Shown: positions 8,356 to 15,904 of the stretch, piece by piece | Layout: the number at the start of each line of letters is the position of its first letter | Position numbering within the stretch: the first letter of the stretch is position 1 | DNA from: an uncultured Bacteroidales bacterium | Lineage (GTDB): Bacteria; Bacteroidota; Bacteroidia; Bacteroidales; Paludibacteraceae | NCBI GenBank assembly: GCA_900319035.1 | Contig: ONMU01000003.1 | Coordinates: 1-64,000 of the forward strand | DNA: 64,000 nt | Direction: 5' to 3' | The notes under the pieces: model-generated | The model's input: only the letters and a program-made list of their open reading frames with translations | Told to the model about the DNA's origin: nothing | Database searches by the model: none | Position numbers and translations under genes: made by a program

Positions 8356-8411
8356 GGTGCAAAATTACTGTTTTTTTTTGATATATGCAAATTTTTTTGT
8401 ACTTTTGCAGC
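8356..8411. promoter_or_regulatory. Divergent promoter pair sharing one -33 box
   Basis: Rightward: TTGATATATGCAAA (8379-8392) with -7 TTGTACTTTTGCAG (8398-8411), for the O-methyltransferase. Leftward: the same box read as TTTGCATATATCAAA with -7 CAGTAATTTTGCAC (complement of 8357-8370), for lrp. Both arms are at plausible spacing, so a single near-palindromic -33 element may serve both directions. Confidence 0.7.
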
Positions 8412-8426
8412 AAATTTCATAACAAA

Positions 8427-9056
8427 ATGACACTTGAAGAATATATTTCTGTTCATTCGACCCCTGAAAACGAGGTTTTGGAGTCCATTGTACGTGACAC
8501 ACATATCCATATATTGAACCCGCACATGTTGAGCGGGCACGTACAGGGGCGCGTGCTAAGCATGATCAGTCACATGATCCGCCCGAACCGTATTCTCGAA
8601 CTCGGCACCTTCACCGGTTATTCGGCGCTCTGTTTGGCAGAAGGACTGTCCGAAGAAGGCGAACTGGTTACCATCGAGCATAATGATGAGCTGGAGGACA
8701 CGATCCGCCGCAATCTCGCCAAGTCTCCCCTCTCCTCCAAGATCCGCCTCATCATCGGCGATGCGAAAGAATATCTGTCAGGCGAAGCCGGTCTCTTCGA
8801 CCTCGTCTTCATCGATGCGGACAAACGGGAGTACTGCGCATATCTGGACTTGGTCTATCCGTTGATTCCCGTCGGCGGGTTCATCTTGGCGGACAACACC
8901 CTTTGGGACGGACACATCATCGACCCTGCGTACGACAAGGACAAACAGACCCTCGGACTACGGGCGTTCAACGACCGTTTAGCAGCTGACGAGCGGTTTG
9001 AGAAAGTCATCCTGCCGCTCCGAGATGGACTGACACTCATCCGAAAAATTCAATAA
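8427..9056 (+). CDS. SAM-dependent O-methyltransferase (catechol/caffeoyl-CoA type)
   Basis: The product has 209 residues when started at MTLEEYISVHS. The in-frame ATG 42 bases upstream lies within the promoter and is rejected. Class I methyltransferase motifs are clear: LELGTFTGYSALCLAEGL (SAM binding, about residues 58-75), IEHNDELEDTIRRN (acidic residue for ribose), DLVFIDADKREY (about 130-141, metal-binding Asp) and ILADNTLWDG (about 160-169, metal-binding Asp-Asn). This is the TrmR/catechol-O-methyltransferase-like family (methyltransf_3). In several bacteria members methylate 5-hydroxyuridine in tRNA, but the substrate here cannot be fixed from the sequence. Confidence 0.85.
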   Translation: MTLEEYISVHSTPENEVLESIVRDTHIHILNPHMLSGHVQGRVLSMISHMIRPNRILELGTFTGYSALCLAEGLSEEGELVTIEHNDELEDTIRRNLAKSPLSSKIRLIIGDAKEYLSGEAGLFDLVFIDADKREYCAYLDLVYPLIPVGGFILADNTLWDGHIIDPAYDKDKQTLGLRAFNDRLAADERFEKVILPLRDGLTLIRKIQ

Positions 9057-9070
9057 AATGACCTCAACTC

Positions 9071-9104
9071 TTGCATATTTGCAAAAAAAGTTGTACCTTT
9101 GCAG
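9071..9104 (+). promoter_or_regulatory. Promoter for hpf
   Basis: -33 box TTGCATATTTGCAAA at 9071-9085 and -7 box TTGTACCTTTGCAG at 9091-9104, 57 bases before the hpf start codon. This is one of the best matches to the local consensus. Confidence 0.85.
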
Positions 9105-9161
9105 AAAATTTTTGGAAGTTCACTTCTAAAATGATTAATAACCCTTAAAATACACTGTACT

Positions 9162-9437
9162 ATGAACATGACAATTAATGCCGTTAATTTCGAGATGGCA
9201 GAGAAACTCGAACAGTTTATTGAGAAGAAAATGAATCGTTTTGAGCGTCACCTGAACGCCGACGACAAAGTAGAGATCCGCATGTCGGTTATCAAGCCGC
9301 AGACCAACGACAACAAGGAGGTAAAGATCCGCATTGCCGGTTTGTTTGCAGAGAAGACCGCTGACAGCTTCGAGGAAGGTATCGATGCTTGCCTTGCTGC
9401 TCTCGAAGGACAGTTGGAGCGCCGCAAGAACGCATAA
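9162..9437 (+). CDS. hpf: Ribosome hibernation-promoting factor, short form
   Basis: The 91-residue product (MNMTINAVNFEMAEKLEQFI) belongs to the HPF/YfiA family, which binds the 30S decoding region and silences or dimerises idle ribosomes in stationary phase. It consists of the single S30AE domain (beta-alpha-beta-beta-beta-alpha) with conserved basic and acidic stretches (KKMNRFERHLNADDKVEIRM, KEVKIRIAG). It lacks the C-terminal dimerisation domain of long HPF. It has its own strong promoter and is followed by unrelated lipoprotein genes. Confidence 0.85.
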   Translation: MNMTINAVNFEMAEKLEQFIEKKMNRFERHLNADDKVEIRMSVIKPQTNDNKEVKIRIAGLFAEKTADSFEEGIDACLAALEGQLERRKNA

Positions 9438-9487
9438 TCACCAAAACACATAAAACCGAAGCCTAACGGATAAATGGCGCTATACTT

Positions 9488-9931
9488 ATGAAATACAGGC
9501 TTTCTCTCCTTATAGGCTGCCTTGCAGTCCTGTTAGGTGTATTTACTTTCGTTGCTTGCAACAAGAAAGACAAGAACGCCCCCGAGTCCGGATATTCTAT
9601 CGTCGGTACGTGGAAACACACCGAGTACTCGGAGTACTATGGTCAGGAGACAACCACTATCCGTTTCAACGAGGATGGAACAGGTTCTATGACGTACTCA
9701 AGCGATGAGGGATCGAGTACATATAATCTTAGTTACAGTTACAATCAGACTACCTGTATAGGTAATATGATGATGATCTACACGGAACCGGGGTACGGAA
9801 CGAATTATTACCCGATGAAATTCAAAGTGCAATGGTATGGAGCTAACGCCGCTCTAATATATGTTGCGGATGAAGACTATTATTACGGAGATATTGACTG
9901 GGAAGAAATGGGCGTTTTCGAGCGTCAGTAA
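9488..9931 (+). CDS. Lipocalin-like small lipoprotein
   Basis: The 147-residue product has a lipoprotein signal (RLSLLIGCLAVLLGVFTFVA then CNKKDK; acylated Cys at about residue 24). The mature part is short, Tyr-rich and beta-predicted, opening SIVGTWKHTEYSEYYGQETT and carrying FNEDGTGSMTYSSD. The GTW...F..DGT pattern is typical of the lipocalin-like 'DUF4923/META-like' lipoproteins of Bacteroidales. Its function is unknown. Its last 71 bases overlap the first candidate start of the downstream sulfatase gene. Confidence 0.7.
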   Translation: MKYRLSLLIGCLAVLLGVFTFVACNKKDKNAPESGYSIVGTWKHTEYSEYYGQETTTIRFNEDGTGSMTYSSDEGSSTYNLSYSYNQTTCIGNMMMIYTEPGYGTNYYPMKFKVQWYGANAALIYVADEDYYYGDIDWEEMGVFERQ

Positions 9932-11543
9932 GTGGTCATGGATAGCGCTGTCGGTTCTTACGGCAGCGCTAATCATAAAAAGCATCTATTTTCGTCAGAT
10001 GCTCGGAATGGATGACTCGCTCAGCGTCTGGCAAACGGTAACTGCTTATATTGCGGTTACCGCAGTTGCTTTAGGATTAGGTCTCATCGCTTGGTCTTCT
10101 TGGAAATGGTCGGCATTGCTGCTACTCATTCTGACGGATCTGTGGTTTATTGCAGGAATATGGTACTACTGCGCAAACACCATTTGGCTCAATTGGCACG
10201 CACTCTGCACGGTTTCCGAACTGCATGGTTTCGAATCCTCTATACGCGCGTATCTGAGTTGGTCACAACTTCTTCTTCCACTAACCACCTTCCTCTCATG
10301 GGCTGTCCTTCGGCGTATACCTTATAGACACGCGGATGAGCGCGCGCGTTTAGGCGTTCTCAGCATCGCACTATGTGGTTGCCTTTGTGCTGCAGGAGGA
10401 AGACTCCTTTTTCCGATGGACGAACATACGCAACTTCGTTCGTTTCACGCCGAGCAGACTTATTTCATTTGTACGCATAGCCCTCTTGCACAAATCGGAC
10501 TCATCGGTTATGAGGCGGCTAAAGATGGTCTTTTCCGCTGGCACGCTACTCGTCCGTTCACTCCTCGCGAGCAGGAGATCATGGACTCTATCTACCACGA
10601 TTCTGTTCCGCCTCATGCACCGGAGGGGCATCTGGTCTATATCCTTGTGGAGAGTTTGGAGACTTGGGCTTTGGAGGCAACAGATATAAACGGCTCGTCC
10701 GTTTGTCCGCATTTGAATGCCTATATACAAACGCACCCTGTGCTCTATGTCCCGGGCATTGAGACACTGCAGAAATACGGACGCAGCGGAGACGGACAAC
10801 TGATCGTCCAAACAGGTCTGCTTCCTATCTCATCCGGAGTAGCATGTAAGCAATTCGGCACAAATACTTACCCGAACCTTGCTCATTTCTACTCCCACGG
10901 CATCGTCATCAACCCTTACCATGTTCCCGTTTGGAACCAACGTGTAGTCACTTATTCGTATGGTTTCCAGCGTTTGATTAGTCCAAGGAGGTTGCATAAC
11001 GAGAAAGACCGTTTCGTCATGCAACGCACACGTGGACATCTGATAGAGGCTTCCGAACCAACGGTTGTCTTGGCGCTAACGATCGACACTCATGCGCCTT
11101 TCCAAACATCGCGAGATAGTCTGACGCTGGACGACCGTTACTCTTCCACGGAGAAAGACTACCTCTGTAGCGCACATTATACCGACCGTCAAATAGGTCA
11201 GTTTTTAGCATGGTCAGACACCGCCTCTGTCATGCAAAATGCTACCATCGTCATTACCGCCGACCATAATCATTTCCCGCGCACGAACGGGCATGGTTTG
11301 TGTCCCCTCATCCTCTCTTCGCCGCGCATCAAGGAGTCGGTTTTCTTTCCTCACGCCCTGCAAATGGATATCTTCCCGACCGTCCTTCACGCTATCGGAC
11401 AAGACGACTACATGTGGCGTGGTTTCGGCATCGACTTGCTCTCCCCTAACGCCCCGTCTTTGCTACAATCCCGTCCTATAACCCTCGAAGAGGCCTATTC
11501 CCTCTCCGACAAACTGATCCAAACCAACTATTTCGCACAATAA
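9861..11543 (+). CDS. LTA-synthase-like membrane sulfatase/phosphoglycerol transferase
   Basis: Up to 560 residues. Five hydrophobic segments in the first ~180 residues anchor an extracytoplasmic alkaline-phosphatase-superfamily domain. Visible catalytic-type elements are LVYILVESLETWAL (metal-binding Glu), QKYGRSGDGQLIVQTGLLP (position of the nucleophile, where Ser sits at the usual Thr), LTIDTHAPFQTS and TIVITADHNHFPR (Asp-His metal ligands). Such enzymes transfer phosphoglycerol or phosphoethanolamine to surface glycans or lipids. The ATG at 9861 overlaps the lipoprotein gene by 71 bases. Translation may in fact begin later (for example at a TTG near 9894, or at codons near 9990), so the N-terminus is uncertain. 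Confidence 0.8.
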   Translation: MLRMKTIITEILTGKKWAFSSVSKWSWIALSVLTAALIIKSIYFRQMLGMDDSLSVWQTVTAYIAVTAVALGLGLIAWSSWKWSALLLLILTDLWFIAGIWYYCANTIWLNWHALCTVSELHGFESSIRAYLSWSQLLLPLTTFLSWAVLRRIPYRHADERARLGVLSIALCGCLCAAGGRLLFPMDEHTQLRSFHAEQTYFICTHSPLAQIGLIGYEAAKDGLFRWHATRPFTPREQEIMDSIYHDSVPPHAPEGHLVYILVESLETWALEATDINGSSVCPHLNAYIQTHPVLYVPGIETLQKYGRSGDGQLIVQTGLLPISSGVACKQFGTNTYPNLAHFYSHGIVINPYHVPVWNQRVVTYSYGFQRLISPRRLHNEKDRFVMQRTRGHLIEASEPTVVLALTIDTHAPFQTSRDSLTLDDRYSSTEKDYLCSAHYTDRQIGQFLAWSDTASVMQNATIVITADHNHFPRTNGHGLCPLILSSPRIKESVFFPHALQMDIFPTVLHAIGQDDYMWRGFGIDLLSPNAPSLLQSRPITLEEAYSLSDKLIQTNYFAQ

Positions 11544-11614
11544 TTTGTATAAATAATAGATGTATGTTATTTGAAATACAAAATCAAATTAATTAACCAT
11601 AAAAAACAACTACA

Positions 11615-12085
11615 ATGAAACGAATTTCTTTAAATTGGGCAACCTTTTTGATGAGTGTTGCATTTGTAACTATCAGTTTCCTTTTTCCGTCATGTAAAAA
11701 AGGAGATAAAATTAACGAAGATTTAGCTATCGCGCCGAAAAACATGACCGGTAAAACACTAAAAGTAGATGGTGTCAAAATTAATTTCTCAAGCAACACC
11801 TCTGCTACTATTGTTGATTACATCGGAACAGCAAAACGTTCATCTGTTTCTTACAACCGAACATCTGAAGTAGAAGCAGATTTAAGTTTCTCTTATCTCT
11901 CCGAAGACAGCTACTCTACTTCGGAGAGATCTTATAGGCTCACACTCTCCTTTGCTGATAAAACAGGAGGAGTTGCAAATGGTAGTTATGACTACTCGCT
12001 TACTATAGCTAAAGGGTCGAAATACCAAACACACTCTTCCGGTACCTCATCCGTTAAAAATGGCATTTTCACTATTACGGAATAA
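11615..12085 (+). CDS. Putative lipoprotein of unknown function
   Basis: The 156-residue product has a signal sequence (MKRISLNWATFLMSVAFVTI) ending in a lipobox-like FPSC at about residue 27. The mature part is Ser/Thr/Lys-rich and beta-predicted (SYNRTSEVEADLSFSYLSED, LTLSFADKTGG, YDYSLTIAKGSKYQTHSSGT). I recognise no family. Codon usage is more A/T-rich than the flanking sulfatase, which could mean later acquisition. A strong intrinsic terminator follows 26 bases after the stop, so it ends the transcript. Confidence 0.7.
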   Translation: MKRISLNWATFLMSVAFVTISFLFPSCKKGDKINEDLAIAPKNMTGKTLKVDGVKINFSSNTSATIVDYIGTAKRSSVSYNRTSEVEADLSFSYLSEDSYSTSERSYRLTLSFADKTGGVANGSYDYSLTIAKGSKYQTHSSGTSSVKNGIFTITE

Positions 12086-12110
12086 CCTTTCCGAGTCCTT
12101 CCGGCTATAC

Positions 12111-12146
12111 AAAATGCGCTGCTCCATGAGGGCAGCGCATTTTTTG
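12111..12146 (+). terminator. Intrinsic terminator
   Basis: Perfect 11-bp stem AAATGCGCTGC (12112-12122) with its complement at 12132-12142, a nine-base loop, and a run of Ts to 12145. It ends the lipoprotein transcript and, with flanking As, may also work for the converging minus-strand fragment. Confidence 0.85.
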
Positions 12147-12168
12147 GGGAATAAGTTTCGGTGATTCG

Positions 12169-12391
12169 TTATTTCACTTCATTTCCCTGTAATGTATATC
12201 TCTTATCACCACGGAGAATAATCACTTGACCGTCTTTGACGACTTTGTAACTACTTCGAGTTCGCTCTCCTGACACTTGCTCCACATCTTGCGTATTTAT
12301 CGGCAGAATCGGATTAAACTCCTTCCATTCATCCTCTGCTTTATATGCTTGCCACGATGACAAACAGGAAAGTAAAGAGTTTCTTTTGCAT
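12169..12391 (-). pseudogene. Frameshifted remnant of a secreted protein with a C-terminal sorting-like tail
   Basis: On the minus strand, an ATG at 12391 opens a good signal peptide, MQKKLFTFLFVIVAS, but this frame stops after 16 codons. The frame one base over (readable from a TTG at 12363) continues WQAYKAEDEWKEFNPILPIN and ends KVVKDGQVIILRG...RYTLQGNEVK. The tail resembles the short C-terminal segments of Bacteroidales secreted proteins. A one-base shift therefore seems to separate signal from body, and the body is very short, suggesting an internal deletion too. An intact small ORF of 64 codons starting at TTG is the alternative. Confidence 0.45.
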
Positions 12392-12425
12392 AATTATTTT
12401 GTTTTATGATTAGGAAAGTGCGGTT

Positions 12426-15323
12426 TTAATACACAAATATATCTTTGATAGTAAGTTGCTTAACCGGACCAAGTGTTTTGAGAAACTTCATATCCAGTTC
12501 CTTTGGGTTTCCTAGTATCATGTAGCGGTTAGCGCGGTTAGCAACATGCTCTTTCTGGAATTGCACCACATCCGCTAACGTAAGTTTCTGTACCTCCTGA
12601 TATACATCTTCGTAGATATCATGATCCCATCCAAGGTCTTCGAAAGCGATATACGACCATATTGCACCATCACGGACATAGCGGCGTTGTTCAATTTGCT
12701 TGATAAGAGCATCTTTGGCATTGTCAAAAGCGGCCTGAGAGAGAGGCATATTACTGCATATCTCGTCAAATGTCACAATACAATCTTTCAGTTTGTCATT
12801 TTGGGACACGATACCTTTATCTATATAGTTACACTCGCCCTTATGGTCCGCCATTATATAACCTGCCCATGAAGTATAGCATAACGCACGCGACTCGCGC
12901 ATTTCTTGGAAAACGATTCCTCCCATAGAACCGTCGAAGTACTCATTGAACAATTTAATAATAGCGATATCTTTGGGATTATAGACCTCTCCCCAGTTAG
13001 CATATGCGCTCATCATCATATTATTTGCATTATAGGGCACAACAATCACTTCATTACTATTGACCTGCTGACGCTCCACTCGTTTGGGCTGAATACGCTT
13101 GGAGGCATCTGCCTGGGCTAAGAATTTTGAGGATGCCAACATCGACTTTACTTCTGCTTCAGGAAGCGGTCCATAATAGACAACGCGCTCAATCGCAGGC
13201 ACCAATGCACGCACGCGAGCAAGCAAATCAGCAGACTGCATCTTCTTCATATCTTTAGGAAGCACCGTACGCATCTTCTGTGTCTCTGCTCCATACATAC
13301 CGTATTGATTCATATAGTAGGAACATGTCCATTGGTCCTTTTTAGCATCTTCATGCTGCTTGATACAATCGTTTACCAACTCTTTCAATACCTCATTATC
13401 GGGTTGAGCAGTCAGCACATGGTCTTCCATCAGCTTCAAAGCCGCCGGTAGAGACTCTTTGAGTCCATAGAGATAGAATAGACTCTCGTTCTCTTCACTA
13501 ATGACAAAGGCTTCTGCCGCTTCACTGTATAATGCTTTTTGGTACTGCTCTGTGGTAAGTTTGTCCGTTCCGAGATAACTAAGCATATTGGCAGCAAAAC
13601 TAAGATATTTGTCTTGATCCGTTCCTTTATTGGTCAATAGCACCAGTTTGCTCAAATCATTCTCCGTGTTCTGACGATAAAGCAACTCCACTCCGTTAGG
13701 CAATATGCTACGACTAAGATCCTTATTAAAATCCAAGAATTGCGGTTTACTGCGCTCAGAAGGAGATACCATGAGCCGATCATAGAACTCTGATGTAGCT
13801 TCTCGGTTCATCTCAATAGGCGTTATGGCTGGCTTCTCCATCTTTGGAGGATTAGCATGCTCGTTATGCTCTTTGAGCACACAAACGTAACTATCATCGA
13901 AATAGGTATTGGCCACACGCACCACATCATCCTTCGTCACTTTCTGTTTGCGCGCCAAATCATTCACGATATCCTCATACGGAATCTGATAGATATGCGC
14001 TGTCATGAACTTCTGCACGCGTGCAAAGTTAGATTGCAATTGAACTAACTCTGCACGTTTTTTATTCCGAACAATAGCCGCTAATAGATCTTCCGAAAAC
14101 TCTCCTTTCTTCAGTTTTTCTATCTCAGCCAACAGGATCTGACGAACTTCCTCCAATGTCTGTTTCTCTTTGGGGCTTCCTTTGATTATATATGTGGAAT
14201 AATCCCCACCCTTGTTTAGATTCGAATACGAAGAAAGCAACATCTGCTTTTGATCAATATCGACATCAAACAATCCGCACTTGTCGTTTTTCAATACATA
14301 GTCCATTACAACCAATGCGTCTATATCCTTATGTTTAATGTTCGGCATTTTCCATGCGAGCCATACCTCTGGTGCCTCCTTGCCATAAACGACCGTATCT
14401 TTGTGCTCCTTCAGCGCCGGTTGCTCATAATGAATAGGTTCTGGTATGGCCTTGGCCTCCCATTTACCAAAATACGCATCAATCACTTTGATCGCATTAT
14501 CAAAATCAAAATCACCGGATAGGCAGATAGCTACATTATTCGGACGATAATAAGTGTCGTAGAACTTACGGATATTTTTGATGCTCGGACTCTTTAGGTC
14601 TTCTTGTGTTCCTAATACGGTATGTTGACGGTATGGGATAGCAGGATACAAAGCCTGATCAATCGCTAATGAGACCTTAAGATAGTCTTCTGTAGAATAC
14701 ATATTAAATTCCTCATAGACCGCTTCCAACTCCGTATGGAAACCTCGGATAACAAGATCACGAAAACGGTCGGACTCTATCATTGCCCATCTATTCAGTT
14801 CCGAGGATGGGATCACTTCTATATAACATGTATATTCAGTTCCCGTAAAAGCATTTACATCGGTGGCTCCTATACCTGCCATCAGTTTGTCAAACTCGCT
14901 TGCGACTGCGATTTTAGAACTTTCATACGAGAATGAGTCGATCTGGTGATAGATTGCCTTGCGTTGCTCCGGATCTATAGTGTGCCCATATACCTCATAT
15001 AGAGAATCAATAGCAAGCAGATTAGGCAACTCTTTGGCATAGTTCGTAGTACCGTATTGTTTGGTACCCTTGAACATGATATGCTCCTGATAATGTGCCA
15101 AGCCGGTAGATTCTAACGGGTCATTCTGACTACCGGCTCGCACAGCAATGAAGGTTTGAATCTGCGGTTTCTCCTTGTTCTGGGTCAGATAGACCGTCAA
15201 TCCGTTTTCCAACTTGTAGATACGTGCCTGCATAGGGTCACCTTCTACCGTTTGATACTTGTACTCTTTAGCCTGCACAGACAAAGCCAAGCACGCTACT
15301 AACGCAAAAAAGATCTTTTTCAT
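12426..15323 (-). CDS. M16 family zinc metallopeptidase (two-domain, secreted)
   Basis: The 965-residue protein has a signal peptide (MKKIFFALVACLALSVQA). The inverted zinc motif HxxEH is present as AHYQEHIMFKG (about residues 80-90), with the downstream Glu region ELEAVYEEFNMYSTEDY supplying the third ligand. A second M16-like half (from about residue 520) lacks the motif, as in pitrilysin/insulinase-type clamshell enzymes where only one half is catalytic. These peptidases degrade peptides in the periplasm or outside. It ends the minus-strand group that starts with the TonB-domain protein. Confidence 0.9.
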   Translation of the reverse strand: MKKIFFALVACLALSVQAKEYKYQTVEGDPMQARIYKLENGLTVYLTQNKEKPQIQTFIAVRAGSQNDPLESTGLAHYQEHIMFKGTKQYGTTNYAKELPNLLAIDSLYEVYGHTIDPEQRKAIYHQIDSFSYESSKIAVASEFDKLMAGIGATDVNAFTGTEYTCYIEVIPSSELNRWAMIESDRFRDLVIRGFHTELEAVYEEFNMYSTEDYLKVSLAIDQALYPAIPYRQHTVLGTQEDLKSPSIKNIRKFYDTYYRPNNVAICLSGDFDFDNAIKVIDAYFGKWEAKAIPEPIHYEQPALKEHKDTVVYGKEAPEVWLAWKMPNIKHKDIDALVVMDYVLKNDKCGLFDVDIDQKQMLLSSYSNLNKGGDYSTYIIKGSPKEKQTLEEVRQILLAEIEKLKKGEFSEDLLAAIVRNKKRAELVQLQSNFARVQKFMTAHIYQIPYEDIVNDLARKQKVTKDDVVRVANTYFDDSYVCVLKEHNEHANPPKMEKPAITPIEMNREATSEFYDRLMVSPSERSKPQFLDFNKDLSRSILPNGVELLYRQNTENDLSKLVLLTNKGTDQDKYLSFAANMLSYLGTDKLTTEQYQKALYSEAAEAFVISEENESLFYLYGLKESLPAALKLMEDHVLTAQPDNEVLKELVNDCIKQHEDAKKDQWTCSYYMNQYGMYGAETQKMRTVLPKDMKKMQSADLLARVRALVPAIERVVYYGPLPEAEVKSMLASSKFLAQADASKRIQPKRVERQQVNSNEVIVVPYNANNMMMSAYANWGEVYNPKDIAIIKLFNEYFDGSMGGIVFQEMRESRALCYTSWAGYIMADHKGECNYIDKGIVSQNDKLKDCIVTFDEICSNMPLSQAAFDNAKDALIKQIEQRRYVRDGAIWSYIAFEDLGWDHDIYEDVYQEVQKLTLADVVQFQKEHVANRANRYMILGNPKELDMKFLKTLGPVKQLTIKDIFVY

Positions 15324-15339
15324 ATGATTTTAAGTTTTA

Positions 15340-15885
15340 TTAATACACTTCGTATGACCAAGTCCAGCGTTTGGGTTTGGGGAGGTTTAACTCGGTGCGA
15401 TTAAGATTCAGAAAATCATGCACCTCCATATTCCATTCTCCCTCCAAGATGAACTTCTCTCCGGTTCGCAGGGTGACGATCTCAGTAGGTTCGTTGGATT
15501 TGTTATTCACATAACTAACCCATTTCTCGATGTCATCGCCTTTGAAACGCAAAGTGCAATCCTTGTCCTTGTACGTAAACTGCTTCGTGGTCTCGTCCCA
15601 ACTGAACTCCTTCGTGGGCATCAACTCATATTTAGACGGAAGACGTTTTTTGGTCTTATAAAACATGATAAAACAGTAAACTGCCATAACGACTGTTACC
15701 GTAAAAAGCAAAATCGGTATTATAGCTAATTCTTCCTCTTGGTAAACGGACGACAATATATACACAATCAACACGGGCATTAAAGGGCAAAGCCACATCA
15801 TTAGTCCATAAAACATTGATCTTTGACGAGCCGATTTCTCAAGCTCTTCTGCACTTTTAGTGCAGGTAAATGTAGTGGTTTTCAT
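15340..15885 (-). CDS. Small membrane protein with two helices and a cytoplasmic beta-rich tail
   Basis: The 181-residue product has adjacent membrane helices at about residues 26-47 (YGLMMWLCPLMPVLIVYILS) and 54-76 (AIIPILLFTVTVVMAVYCFI). A soluble C-terminal ~100 residues follow, beta-predicted, with FSWDETTKQFTYKDKD and a TLRTGEKFILEG segment. The layout resembles YcxB-like proteins, but I cannot assign a family. It lies 16 bases upstream of the M16 peptidase gene and 19 bases downstream of the TonB-domain gene, so it is probably part of the same operon. Confidence 0.65.
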   Translation of the reverse strand: MKTTTFTCTKSAEELEKSARQRSMFYGLMMWLCPLMPVLIVYILSSVYQEEELAIIPILLFTVTVVMAVYCFIMFYKTKKRLPSKYELMPTKEFSWDETTKQFTYKDKDCTLRFKGDDIEKWVSYVNNKSNEPTEIVTLRTGEKFILEGEWNMEVHDFLNLNRTELNLPKPKRWTWSYEVY

Positions 15886-15904
15886 AATTATTTTAATTGA
15901 TTAA

